From NCBI RefSeq assembly GCF_014644295.1, contig NZ_BMKK01000002.1, positions 1 through 64,000 of the forward strand: a stretch of 64,000 nt of DNA, in the 5' to 3' direction. Positions 52,539 through 60,425 of the stretch are shown here, piece after piece (within the stretch, counting starts at the first letter, position 1; every line of letters begins with the position of its first letter). The notes under the pieces are model-generated. The model saw only the letters and a program-made list of their open reading frames with translations. It was not told the origin of the DNA and searched no databases. Position numbers and translations under genes: made by a program. This DNA is from Emticicia aquatilis. GTDB lineage: Bacteria > Bacteroidota > Bacteroidia > Cytophagales > Spirosomataceae.

Positions 52539-53444
52539 TTATATCTGCGGTAAAACTGGTCTTGTGGCCAACGAATCGTTGATGATTTTCAAGATTTTTT
52601 CTCTTTCTTCTCCTGCCAATGGTAATCTTGGTTCACGTACCCATTCGGTGCCGAGTCCAGTTGCAACTTGAGCAAGTTTGATATTTTGAATGAATTTAGT
52701 CGAAACATCTAAGTGCATCAAAGGAAAGTGCCAACGATAAATCGCACGGGCTTCTTCGTAGCGGCCTTGTTTTACTAATTCATAAATAACAACGGTCTCA
52801 CGTGGGAAGGCATCAACTAAGCCTGCGACCCAGCCATCAGCACCCATTACAAGGCTTTCGTAGGCCAAATCATCAACACCCGACATGATTTTGAAACGTC
52901 CGCCAAATTCGTTAATAATATCGGTCATATATCGGACATCTCCAGTCGATTCTTTCATTGCCTCAAAATGTGGGTTTGCTGCCAAATCATGAAACATTGG
53001 AATTGAAATAAAGTTTTTATATGCCAATGGATTGTTATAAGCCAAAACAGGCAAATCAGTTGAGTCAGCTACACGGTGTAAATAATGAAGAATCTCACGT
53101 TCATCGGCCGAATAACGCATCGGAGGTAATAACATAAAACCGTCAGCACCAGCTTGTTCGTAAGTTTTTGCCAGAGCTACGGCCTCACGAGTGATACATT
53201 CAGCAATACAAATCACCAATGGTACACGACCAGCTATGGTTTTCTTAGCAGAATCAAGCAAAGTTAATTTTTCATCATTAGTAAGCGTTCCGTTTTCGCC
53301 CAACGAGCCACAAATAATAATTCCATGCACTCCAGCTTCGATTTGTTTTTCGATGTTGAAGTTAAACATATCTAAATCAAGGCTTTCGTCTTGGAAGAAA
53401 GGAGTTGTTACGGCAGGATAAACGCCAGTCCACGATGGTTTCAT
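52539..53444 (-). CDS. Dihydrodipicolinate-synthase-family enzyme, probably 1-pyrroline-4-hydroxy-2-carboxylate deaminase
   Basis: A 301-residue class I aldolase-like TIM barrel. The Schiff-base Lys is K164 in EAMKESTGDV and the partner Tyr is Y136 in VLAYNNP; GSLGENGTL (about 47-55) is the pyruvate-carboxylate-binding loop. The DHDPS superfamily includes LhpC, which converts 1-pyrroline-4-hydroxy-2-carboxylate to 2,5-dioxopentanoate plus ammonia. The epimerase and dehydrogenase neighbours strongly favour that role over lysine synthesis. It is the first gene of the operon. The next enzyme, 2,5-dioxopentanoate dehydrogenase, is not in the window. Confidence 0.85.
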   Translation of the reverse strand: MKPSWTGVYPAVTTPFFQDESLDLDMFNFNIEKQIEAGVHGIIICGSLGENGTLTNDEKLTLLDSAKKTIAGRVPLVICIAECITREAVALAKTYEQAGADGFMLLPPMRYSADEREILHYLHRVADSTDLPVLAYNNPLAYKNFISIPMFHDLAANPHFEAMKESTGDVRYMTDIINEFGGRFKIMSGVDDLAYESLVMGADGWVAGLVDAFPRETVVIYELVKQGRYEEARAIYRWHFPLMHLDVSTKFIQNIKLAQVATGLGTEWVREPRLPLAGEEREKILKIINDSLATRPVLPQI

Positions 53445-53455
53445 ATATTAATTAT

Positions 53456-53639
53456 GAATGAGTGAATGTTTTCTTTCGCAAAAGTAATATAGTCAATTTT
53501 AGAAAACTTATCTTAATTTCGCTAATAGTTGTACTAAATTACTCTAAAACTAAAAATTTGTTATAATAATAAGGTAAATTAGTATTTAATTGGCATTTTA
53601 TTCAAAAATTCTATCATTCACTCATTCTATCATTCAAAA
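53456..53639. repeat. Inverted 13-mer and octanucleotide array in the divergent hydroxyproline promoter region
   Basis: GAATGAGTGAATG (53456-53468) is the exact reverse complement of 53615-53627. The right copy is part of an 8-base array (ATTCTATC ATTCACTC, ATTCTATC, ATTCAAAA; 53608-53639) that ends just before the regulator start. Confidence 0.75.
53479..53486 (-). promoter_or_regulatory. -7 box for the hydroxyproline operon
   Basis: Perfect TACTTTTG on the minus strand, about 35 bases before the deaminase ATG. No matching -33 box was found at the usual distance, as may occur at an activator-dependent promoter. Confidence 0.4.
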
Positions 53640-53645
53640 TTAGCA

Positions 53646-54500
53646 TTGAAACCACTATTATTCCGAATTCCAAAAACTGAAACAGAGTCTTTCAGAGTGC
53701 AAGTCGATGATTTGCCGTATTTTTATGATACATTACATTTTCATCCCGAATGGCAAATTACGCTTATTCTTGAAAGTACAGGAACGCAATTTGTGGGCGA
53801 TAATGTAGAGCGTTTTCAGCCTTTTGATGTGTATTTTCTGGGAAGTAATTTGCCGCACGTTTTTAGAAATGATGCAGAATATTATGCCGAAAATCAACGA
53901 GCGTACTCTGTTTCGGTATATTTTCGAGGAGATTTATTGGGTGAAAACTTCTTCGATATTCCCGAAACGCAACATTTAAAAGCATTATTGACGGAAGCAT
54001 CGAGAGGAATAAGAATCAGAAATAATGAAACCAATGCCCTCACCGATTTGATAAAATCAATTTCCAACAAGCAAGGTTTTGATAAATTATTGACTTTTTT
54101 ACAGATTCTCAACGAGATAGATATTTCTACCAATAAAGAATTTCTATCAAGTATTACTTATCAATCCCCACAGAAAGAAGTTGATAATCAACGAATAAAT
54201 GCAACGTTTGAGTTCTTAATGAAAAACTTCGAGCGAGAAATTTCATTGGAAGAAGTTGCCGAAATTGCCAATATAACTCCCAACGCTTTTTGTAGATTCT
54301 TTAAACTTCGCACCCGAAAAACTTTCTCCGATTTCTTGAATGATGTGCGTATAGGTCACGCTTGCCGAATGCTACAAAACAATGAAAAAAGTGTGTTGGA
54401 AATCTGTTTTTCGAGTGGTTTTAATAATGTTTCTAACTTCAACCGACAATTTAAGCGTCGTATGAAAATGTCGCCGAGTGCTTATTTGAAGAAGTTTTAG
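53646..54500 (+). CDS. AraC-family regulator of the hydroxyproline genes
   Basis: A 284-residue regulator with an N-terminal cupin-like ligand domain (TLHFHPEWQITLILE near 28-44, FDVYFLGSNLPHVF near 60-75) and a C-terminal AraC double helix-turn-helix (ISLEEVAEIANITPNAFCRF and VLEICFSSGFNNVSNFNRQF). The only plausible start is TTG 53646, since the first ATG falls well inside the HTH half. It diverges from the hydroxyproline operon over a 201-base gap, and is therefore probably its activator, responding to hydroxyproline or a product (inference). Confidence 0.83.
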   Translation: MKPLLFRIPKTETESFRVQVDDLPYFYDTLHFHPEWQITLILESTGTQFVGDNVERFQPFDVYFLGSNLPHVFRNDAEYYAENQRAYSVSVYFRGDLLGENFFDIPETQHLKALLTEASRGIRIRNNETNALTDLIKSISNKQGFDKLLTFLQILNEIDISTNKEFLSSITYQSPQKEVDNQRINATFEFLMKNFEREISLEEVAEIANITPNAFCRFFKLRTRKTFSDFLNDVRIGHACRMLQNNEKSVLEICFSSGFNNVSNFNRQFKRRMKMSPSAYLKKF

Positions 54501-54543
54501 CGAAGACATAGAAAAATAGTTGAATTAGTTGAATGCTCAAAAG

Positions 54544-54590
54544 GGAGGTCAAAAGTGTAGATGAAAATCCACATTTTTGGCCTCCTTCTG
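54544..54590 (+). terminator. Hairpin terminator with GAAA tetraloop after the AraC gene
   Basis: A 19-base stem (54544-54562 with 54567-54585; two G-U pairs, one mismatch) closed by a GAAA loop and followed by TTCTGTTT. The T-tract is weak but the stem is strong. Confidence 0.65.
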
Positions 54591-54694
54591 TTTGGTATAA
54601 TTTTTTTATTATTAGGATAAGTTATTCGCTCAGTCATAATACCCACAAAACGGAATAAAAAATATAATACTAATCCAACATAAATAAAATAGAA

Positions 54695-56506
54695 ATGGAA
54701 GCTATAAGCACTATAAAATTAGCCGAAATAAGCAAAATCTCAGGCATGGGAGCCATTGTACATCCAAATGGCGTTTCATTTAGGGTTTGGGCCCCGAATG
54801 CCGAAGTGGTTTTTGTGGTGGGAGATTTCAATGAATGGGATTCAGAAGCTACCCCACTTACCAATGAAGGAAATGGCTATTGGTCGGCTGATGTCGTAGA
54901 AGCTAAAGCCGAGCAAAACTATAAATATAGACTTTGCACTCCTTTTGGTGAGTTTTTGAGAAATGACCCTTATGCCAAACAACTTACTAACTCCATAGGA
55001 AATAGTATCATAATGGATACCACTTTTGAGTGGGAAAACGACCATGATTTTGTAATGCCTAATTTCAACGAAATGGTTATTTATGAGTTGCACATAGGTA
55101 CATTTAATGTGAAAGAAGATGGTAAACCCGGTGATTTTTATGGAGCAATCGAACGATTAGAGTACTTAAAGTCACTGGGTATAAATGCGATTGAAATTAT
55201 GCCAATCGCCGAATTTCCTGGTGGTTTCTCTTGGGGGTATAATCCTGCACATCCTTTTGCGGTGGAGTCTGAATATGGCGGAGTAGCGGGTTTGAAAGAA
55301 TTTGTAAAAGTAGCTCATAAACAGGGTATTGCGGTAATAATTGATGTAGTTTATAATCATTTTGGGCCAACTGATATGGATTTATGGCAATTTGATGGTT
55401 GGCACGAAGATAATATGGGAGGCATTTATTTTTATAACGATTGGCGTTCTAAAACCCCTTGGGGCGATACTCGCCCAGATTATGGCAGACCAGAAGTACG
55501 ACAATACATCAGAGATAATGCCCTATACTGGCTCGAAGAGTTTCATATTGACGGACTAAGAATGGACATGATTCCGTATATTAGAAATGTAAATGCCGAC
55601 GGAAATCCGAATAATGATTTGCAAGAAGGGTATTCGTTGATACAATGGATAAATAGTGAAATTAAAAGCAAATTTGGCGGTAAAAAATTTACAGTTGCCG
55701 AAGACCTTCATAGTCTAAATTCAATCACAGCACCTATCGAAAATGGAGGTTTGGGATACAGTAGTCAATGGACGGCAGAATTTGTACATCCGATTCGAGA
55801 TGAAATCATTAAAATGAATGATGGCGACCGAAATATGGATATTATTGCTCAGGTGCTAACTCATAAATATAATCATGATGTTTTTGAGCGTGTTATCTAC
55901 ACCGAATCTCATGATGAGGTTTCAAACGGAAAAGCTCGTGTTGTACAAGAAATTGCAGGACAAGAAGATGTAAATACATGGTTTGCTAAAAAACGCTCTA
56001 CGCTTGGAGCTGCTCTTATGCTAACTGCCCCCGGAATTCCGATGATATTTCAAGGACAAGATATGCTCGAAGATAGTTGGTTTCAAGATACTGACCCCAT
56101 TGATTGGTCACGAATTTCGGAGTTTAAAGGTATTACTAAGCTCTATCGTGACCTAATTTATGTAAGATTAAATAAAGGAGGATTTTCTCGTGGCCTAATG
56201 GGGCAGCATATTGAAATCTTGAAAGCGGATAACCAAAATAAAGTAATTGCCTACCATAGATGGATGGATGGTGGAGTAAATGATAGCGTAGTAGTTGTCA
56301 TGAATTTTTCACAAAAGCCAATCGAAAATTATTTGCTTAATTTCCCTTTGGGCGGTGTCTGGATAAATAGATTTAATAGTGATTGGAATGGTTATAATTC
56401 AGAATTTGATAACCAAGAAAGTTCAAATGCTTATCCAAATCAGCAGAATATCGCTTCAGTTTCGATAGGTGCTTATAGCGTATTAATTTACTCAAAAAGT
56501 GAATAA
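54695..56506 (+). CDS. GH13 alpha-amylase family enzyme with CBM48 (branching-enzyme-like)
   Basis: A 603-residue cytoplasmic enzyme. Residues about 18-105 form an N-terminal CBM48/E-set domain (VSFRVWAPNAEVVFVVGDFNEW), then a GH13 barrel: YELHIGTF, GINAIEIMPIAEF, WGYNPAHPFAVES, DVVYNHFGP; nucleophile Asp in GLRMDMIP (about 289), acid/base Glu in VAEDLHS (about 334) and Asp in TESHDEVSNG (about 405). The layout is that of glycogen branching enzymes and trehalohydrolases. Branching is favoured but not certain. No other glycogen gene is nearby; a DUF2383 stress-type gene follows. Confidence 0.82.
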   Translation: MEAISTIKLAEISKISGMGAIVHPNGVSFRVWAPNAEVVFVVGDFNEWDSEATPLTNEGNGYWSADVVEAKAEQNYKYRLCTPFGEFLRNDPYAKQLTNSIGNSIIMDTTFEWENDHDFVMPNFNEMVIYELHIGTFNVKEDGKPGDFYGAIERLEYLKSLGINAIEIMPIAEFPGGFSWGYNPAHPFAVESEYGGVAGLKEFVKVAHKQGIAVIIDVVYNHFGPTDMDLWQFDGWHEDNMGGIYFYNDWRSKTPWGDTRPDYGRPEVRQYIRDNALYWLEEFHIDGLRMDMIPYIRNVNADGNPNNDLQEGYSLIQWINSEIKSKFGGKKFTVAEDLHSLNSITAPIENGGLGYSSQWTAEFVHPIRDEIIKMNDGDRNMDIIAQVLTHKYNHDVFERVIYTESHDEVSNGKARVVQEIAGQEDVNTWFAKKRSTLGAALMLTAPGIPMIFQGQDMLEDSWFQDTDPIDWSRISEFKGITKLYRDLIYVRLNKGGFSRGLMGQHIEILKADNQNKVIAYHRWMDGGVNDSVVVVMNFSQKPIENYLLNFPLGGVWINRFNSDWNGYNSEFDNQESSNAYPNQQNIASVSIGAYSVLIYSKSE

Positions 56507-56594
56507 TTAATTTGTGTCTCAAGTTATTGATTATAAGTGTTTTAATATAAAATGTAACTCAATTTTTTGTTTCTAACACAAACCTTTTTAAACC

Positions 56595-57074
56595 ATGAAA
56601 AATATAACAAACCCAATGGTCGAAGATTTGAATAACATCATAAATTTGCACAAAGAGCGTGTAAGAATTTATGAAAAAGCAAGTATCGAATCTTCTGACG
56701 AAAATTTGGCAGGTCTTTATAAAAAATTAGCTTTTCAGAGTGCTGAAATGGCAGATGATTTGCGAATTGCACTAAAGGTCAATTATGGAATAGTACTCAA
56801 ATTTAAGCTTTTTGTAGGAAAATTTAAGCGTACATTCTTACAAGCAAAATCAATATTTACCTCACATCCCGATGATAAAATACTTGATACTTGCAGCAAA
56901 GCCGAAGAATTAATTAAATCAGCCTATGAAAATGTGCTTGAGAGGGGGGCTGAACTTTTAGAAGCCATCAAAGAGTTGCTTCTAAAGCATTATTCTTATT
57001 TGAGTAATGCCCATAATTCAATCAGAGAATTACAAGTTAAAGATGGAGAGCAAACTCCGCTTGTTGTTGAGTAA
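56595..57074 (+). CDS. DUF2383 ferritin-like four-helix protein
   Basis: A 159-residue, all-helical protein resembling the DUF2383/PA2169-like family of ferritin-superfamily bundles: LNNIINLHKERVRIYEKA, FQSAEMADDLRIAL, CSKAEELIKSAYENVLERG. Iron-ligand residues are not obvious (scattered Glu/His). Such proteins are often stress-induced. It lies 88 bases after the GH13 gene and before a strong bidirectional terminator, so the two may share a transcript. Confidence 0.7.
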   Translation: MKNITNPMVEDLNNIINLHKERVRIYEKASIESSDENLAGLYKKLAFQSAEMADDLRIALKVNYGIVLKFKLFVGKFKRTFLQAKSIFTSHPDDKILDTCSKAEELIKSAYENVLERGAELLEAIKELLLKHYSYLSNAHNSIRELQVKDGEQTPLVVE

Positions 57075-57097
57075 CCTCAAATATTTGTTTAACGCAT

Positions 57098-57135
57098 AAA
57101 AAAAGCTATCATATTTTCTTATGATAGCTTTTTTT
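57098..57135. terminator. Bidirectional rho-independent terminator
   Basis: A 9-bp perfect stem GCTATCATA/TATGATAGC with a 6-base loop, flanked by A7 and T7. It serves the DUF2383 gene (plus) and the OmpA gene (minus). Confidence 0.93.
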
Positions 57136-57148
57136 GTAAAAGGAGGTT

Positions 57149-57805
57149 TTATAACTTACCTACACTTTCTCGGATTTCGTTGGATGGTATTATCAAAATA
57201 TCAACCCTTCTGTTTTTATCCATGTTTAACTTAGTGACATTCTTGTAATCGGGGTATTTCTCTCCAAAACTTTCTACAAATAATCTGTTTTTATCAATGG
57301 CACATCCATAAAGATAATTGGCTACCGACGAGGCTCTCTTATAGGCGAGTTGCTCGTTATGTTTTGTATTGCCAGTGGCATCTGCTCTACCAAATACAAC
57401 AATATAATTTTCTTTGTTTTGAACAAGATTATAGGCAAGATTTCTTAGAATTGTCTTAGTTTCTTCGTTTAGTGTGAAATCATCAACACCAAAAACATTG
57501 CCTTTATTCAACGAAACTACAACGCCCTGTCCATACTGCGAAACCGATACTTTATCAGACATATTATCTGTAATTTGCTTAGATAAACTAACCATTTCGG
57601 TGGTTAGAATAGCGTCAGCACTACCTTTCATCGAATATTTCATCACAGAGTCAGCTAAAGGATATTTTAGGTCTGCTAAATCTTCAGTTTTGACAATATC
57701 TGTTTGGTAGGCAGTCGATGGCACTGAACTTACTTTTGCCGTTTTACATGCACCAAGAGCAAAAGTTGCTCCGAGCGTGAGGATTAAAATTTTTGAATTT
57801 TTCAT
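57149..57805 (-). CDS. OmpA-family lipoprotein
   Basis: A 218-residue protein beginning MKNSKILILTLGATFALGAC, a signal peptide with a lipobox (LGAC). An upstream Met at 57886 would add 27 residues before the signal and is rejected. The C-terminal half is an OmpA/MotB peptidoglycan-binding domain: VFGRADATGNTKHNEQLAYKRASSVANYL and NVTKLNMDKNRRVDI. It should tether the outer membrane to peptidoglycan. Convergent with the DUF2383 gene. Confidence 0.87.
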   Translation of the reverse strand: MKNSKILILTLGATFALGACKTAKVSSVPSTAYQTDIVKTEDLADLKYPLADSVMKYSMKGSADAILTTEMVSLSKQITDNMSDKVSVSQYGQGVVVSLNKGNVFGVDDFTLNEETKTILRNLAYNLVQNKENYIVVFGRADATGNTKHNEQLAYKRASSVANYLYGCAIDKNRLFVESFGEKYPDYKNVTKLNMDKNRRVDILIIPSNEIRESVGKL

Positions 57806-57940
57806 ATTATTGTTTGTTTGAAGTTTTCTATGATAATGATTAATAAATAATCGAACCAGCCCAGAATTGTGGAGTATATTACTCATGCGTGTGGTTTTTG
57901 GCTATAAAAAGAGATTCTTTTGAAACGAAAAGGTGAGAAA

Positions 57941-58165
57941 TCAGGCTTGTTTTTTATTAAGTGTAACAATGCCTCCAATAAACATAATTGCAGCAATACC
58001 GATGTATATAAAACCTTGATTTTTGCCTGATTCGTTTGAAGCGTCTATTTTCAGACCTAATACTTTTACCGATGCATCGTTTTGTGATATTTTATTAATG
58101 CCTGTGTAGCCAATAAATAAACTCACTATAATTAGGACGATTCCGATGATTCGATTTGTGTTCAT
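57941..58165 (-). CDS. DUF3185-like small membrane protein
   Basis: A 74-residue protein starting MNTNRIIGIVLIIVSLFIGY: two membrane helices flank a short polar loop (KIDASNESGKNQG), the DUF3185 arrangement. The longer reading from 58216 adds an unlikely charged leader. Function unknown; relatives often occur in stress-response regions. Confidence 0.65.
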   Translation of the reverse strand: MNTNRIIGIVLIIVSLFIGYTGINKISQNDASVKVLGLKIDASNESGKNQGFIYIGIAAIMFIGGIVTLNKKQA

Positions 58166-58414
58166 ATAATTTTTAAGCTTAGTAGTTGAAAAACATTTGT
58201 TGATTATCTCAATCAAAATCTTGTGCCATTACCCAATTATTGGAGTTCCGATGATACTTTTCCCATAATTGCTCATTATCAGCAACGATAAGTAGTATGG
58301 GATTTGATAAGTGGGGAAATGAATGCTCAAACCAACGATTTTATGGCAGAAACCTCTTAGAATGATATTTTTATGAACATCATCAAATCAGAAAATTAAA
58401 ATAATTTAAACACT

Positions 58415-58609
58415 ATGAATGTCAAAAGGATTTTTGGAACACTACTCACAGTATTAGGAATTGCAGGGTTAGTTTATGCAGGGGCATCCTTTGTAGATAA
58501 TTCAGTAGGCAAAGCCGACATAAAAGCAATTATATTGGGCGGAATTTTAGGAGCAGTGTTCTTCTTCGCAGGGGTAAGATTGCTCGCTACAACTAAAGAT
58601 GAAGTATAA
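58415..58609 (+). CDS. Small two-helix membrane protein
   Basis: A 64-residue protein, MNVKRIFGTLLTVLGIAG onward, with two hydrophobic helices and a polar loop (DNSVGKADIK). It has the same size and plan as the DUF3185-like protein on the other strand at 57941 and the 68-residue protein at 61907, with low sequence identity. A possible weak terminator hairpin lies at 58704-58760. Confidence 0.6.
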   Translation: MNVKRIFGTLLTVLGIAGLVYAGASFVDNSVGKADIKAIILGGILGAVFFFAGVRLLATTKDEV

Positions 58610-58703
58610 AATAATCTTTATGACAATATCAATTACGATGAAGTTGTAAAGACAAAAACTACGATATATTTTAAAATTGGTCTTAAATTAGCTGTACTTT
58701 ATT

Positions 58704-58760
58704 AAAATGCTTGCTTTCATTCCTTCTGCTTTAGCTGTTGGCAATAAAGGCAAGCATTTT
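58704..58760 (+). terminator. Possible long-loop terminator hairpin
   Basis: Perfect 11-bp arms AAAATGCTTGC and GCAAGCATTTT around a 35-base loop, followed by ATTTTTAG. The long loop makes function doubtful. Confidence 0.35.
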
Positions 58761-58836
58761 ATTTTTAGTTGAAATTTTTAGAACGAAATATTATAAATGT
58801 TTTATTGAGTGAGGCAAGTTTGAAACTCACCCTACA

Positions 58837-60117
58837 TCACTGCTTCACCTTCGGCTTAATAATCAATCTTAACGATTGGTCGTAAGTAACATAATTCCAA
58901 AGCCAGTTGATAAATACCATCACTTTGTTTTTTACGCCCAAGATGGCCATTAAATGCACGAACATCCACACATACCACGCAAAAGCCCCTTGGAATTTCC
59001 AGAAAGGTAAATCAACTACCGCCAAATGTCTTCCAACGGTTGCCATCGAGCCTAAATCTTTATATTCAAAACCCACTGGTTCTTCTTTTCTCAGAATTTT
59101 CAAAAGATTTTTTGCCAATAATTCACCTTGCTGAATGGCAGGTTGTGCCACTTGCGGGTGTCCATTCGGGAATTTGGGATCGCCATTCATCAAAGCAATA
59201 TCGCCAACGGCAAATACATTAGGCAAACCATCCACTTGATTGAAAGCATTGACTTTCAGTCGATTACCACCTCCATAAACTTCTTTCGCGAAACCTTCAA
59301 TCGAATTGCCCTTGATTCCTGCCGCCCAAACTACATTGTTGGTTCTGATTTTTTCGCCCTCTTGTGTGTAAGCGTATTTGCCATCAAAATCCGTAATTCT
59401 TACACCATTTCGCACGATTACGCCCAACCTTTCAAGATATTCTTTACTTTTCACTGATGCCTCATCCGACATTACTTCCAATACCTCAGGCGACGAACCA
59501 AACAAATAGATTTTCATCTGATTGAAATCTAATTCGGGATAATCTTTTGGCAAAATCAGTCGTTTCATTTCAGCCAAAGTTCCCGAAACCTCTACTCCAG
59601 TTGGGCCGGTTCCGACCACAACCATATTCATCAAACCTTCACGAGCATCAGCATCCGTGGCTGTAAGAGCATCCTCTAAATTCTGCAAAACCTTGTTTCT
59701 CAAATAGATAGCTTCCGAAACTGATTTCATCGGCATTGCGTTATCAATGATGTTTTGCATACCGAAAAAATTAGTATCCGCACCCATGGCCATCACCAAA
59801 TAATCATAGCTGAGTTCGCCTAATTCGGTTTCTAAAGTTTTCTGTTCAGTATTCACTTTCAGCACCTTTGTTATGCGAATGTGTACATTTTTCTTTCTTT
59901 GAAAAATCTTACGAAGTGGAAACGAAATCGAACTTGGCTCAAGCCCCGCCATGGCAACCTGGTAAAAAAGTGGCTGAAATTGGTGATAGTTATTTTTATC
60001 AATCAATACAATCTGCACATCATGCTTAGCGAGTTTTTGAGCGAGAGCTAAACCACCAAAACCAGCACCGACAATTACGATACGAGTTTGGTTAGTTTCT
60101 GGAATATTTGGAGTCAT
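58837..60117 (-). CDS. ndh: Type II NADH dehydrogenase (NDH-2)
   Basis: A 426-residue FAD flavoprotein when started at MTPNIPETNQTRIVIVGAG. It has two Rossmann folds: FAD motif VIVGAGFGGLALAQKLA (about 13-29) and NADH motif VVVGTGPTGVEVSGTLAE (about 165-182). VFAVGDIALM near 300 and AQPAIQQGELLAKNL are typical. The C-terminal 60 residues (WYVWMFVHLMAILGV, FINWLWNYVTYDQSLRLI) give amphipathic membrane attachment, as in NDH-2. It passes electrons from NADH to quinone without pumping protons. An earlier ATG at 60201 is less likely because residues before the FAD motif would be basic and unlike the family. Confidence 0.88.
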   Translation of the reverse strand: MTPNIPETNQTRIVIVGAGFGGLALAQKLAKHDVQIVLIDKNNYHQFQPLFYQVAMAGLEPSSISFPLRKIFQRKKNVHIRITKVLKVNTEQKTLETELGELSYDYLVMAMGADTNFFGMQNIIDNAMPMKSVSEAIYLRNKVLQNLEDALTATDADAREGLMNMVVVGTGPTGVEVSGTLAEMKRLILPKDYPELDFNQMKIYLFGSSPEVLEVMSDEASVKSKEYLERLGVIVRNGVRITDFDGKYAYTQEGEKIRTNNVVWAAGIKGNSIEGFAKEVYGGGNRLKVNAFNQVDGLPNVFAVGDIALMNGDPKFPNGHPQVAQPAIQQGELLAKNLLKILRKEEPVGFEYKDLGSMATVGRHLAVVDLPFWKFQGAFAWYVWMFVHLMAILGVKNKVMVFINWLWNYVTYDQSLRLIIKPKVKQ

Positions 60118-60333
60118 GTTTTGAGTTTTTGTTTTCGATGAAAACAGCGATTGAAATCGCCGTTTAATTGAACAAAGGATTTTTGTTATAAAACGATTCA
60201 AATCGTTTTGTTTTTCTAGTCTTATTCTTTGTTCTGATGGCCAGTGAATTTATTCATTGACTTATCATATTCGTTTCAAAATTACATTTTTTGCATTAGT
60301 TTTCGTAGTTTTTCTGTAATATTCTTACCGAAA

Positions 60334-60364
60334 TTGTTTAGGTCTTCAATCCTTTGTACCTTTG
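60334..60364 (+). promoter_or_regulatory. Promoter of cca
   Basis: -33 TTG (60334-60336), 20-base spacer, perfect -7 TACCTTTG (60357-60364). The transcript would carry about 50 bases of leader, most of it the heptanucleotide array. Confidence 0.65.
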
Positions 60365-60390
60365 TATTTTTATAGAACAGTTTACAAAAA

Positions 60391-60425
60391 CTATCGACTG
60401 TCGTCTGTTGACCATCGACTAAATG
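60391..60425. repeat. Heptanucleotide array running into the cca start codon
   Basis: Five 7-base units: CTATCGA CTGTCGT, CTGTTGA, CCATCGA, CTAAATG. The fifth ends exactly on the G of the cca ATG. Confidence 0.82.

Noticed and set aside
53479-53504. Full -33/-7 promoter for the hydroxyproline operon
   Set aside because: The -7 box is perfect, but no TTTG-like -33 box lies 19-21 bases upstream, so only the -7 element is listed.
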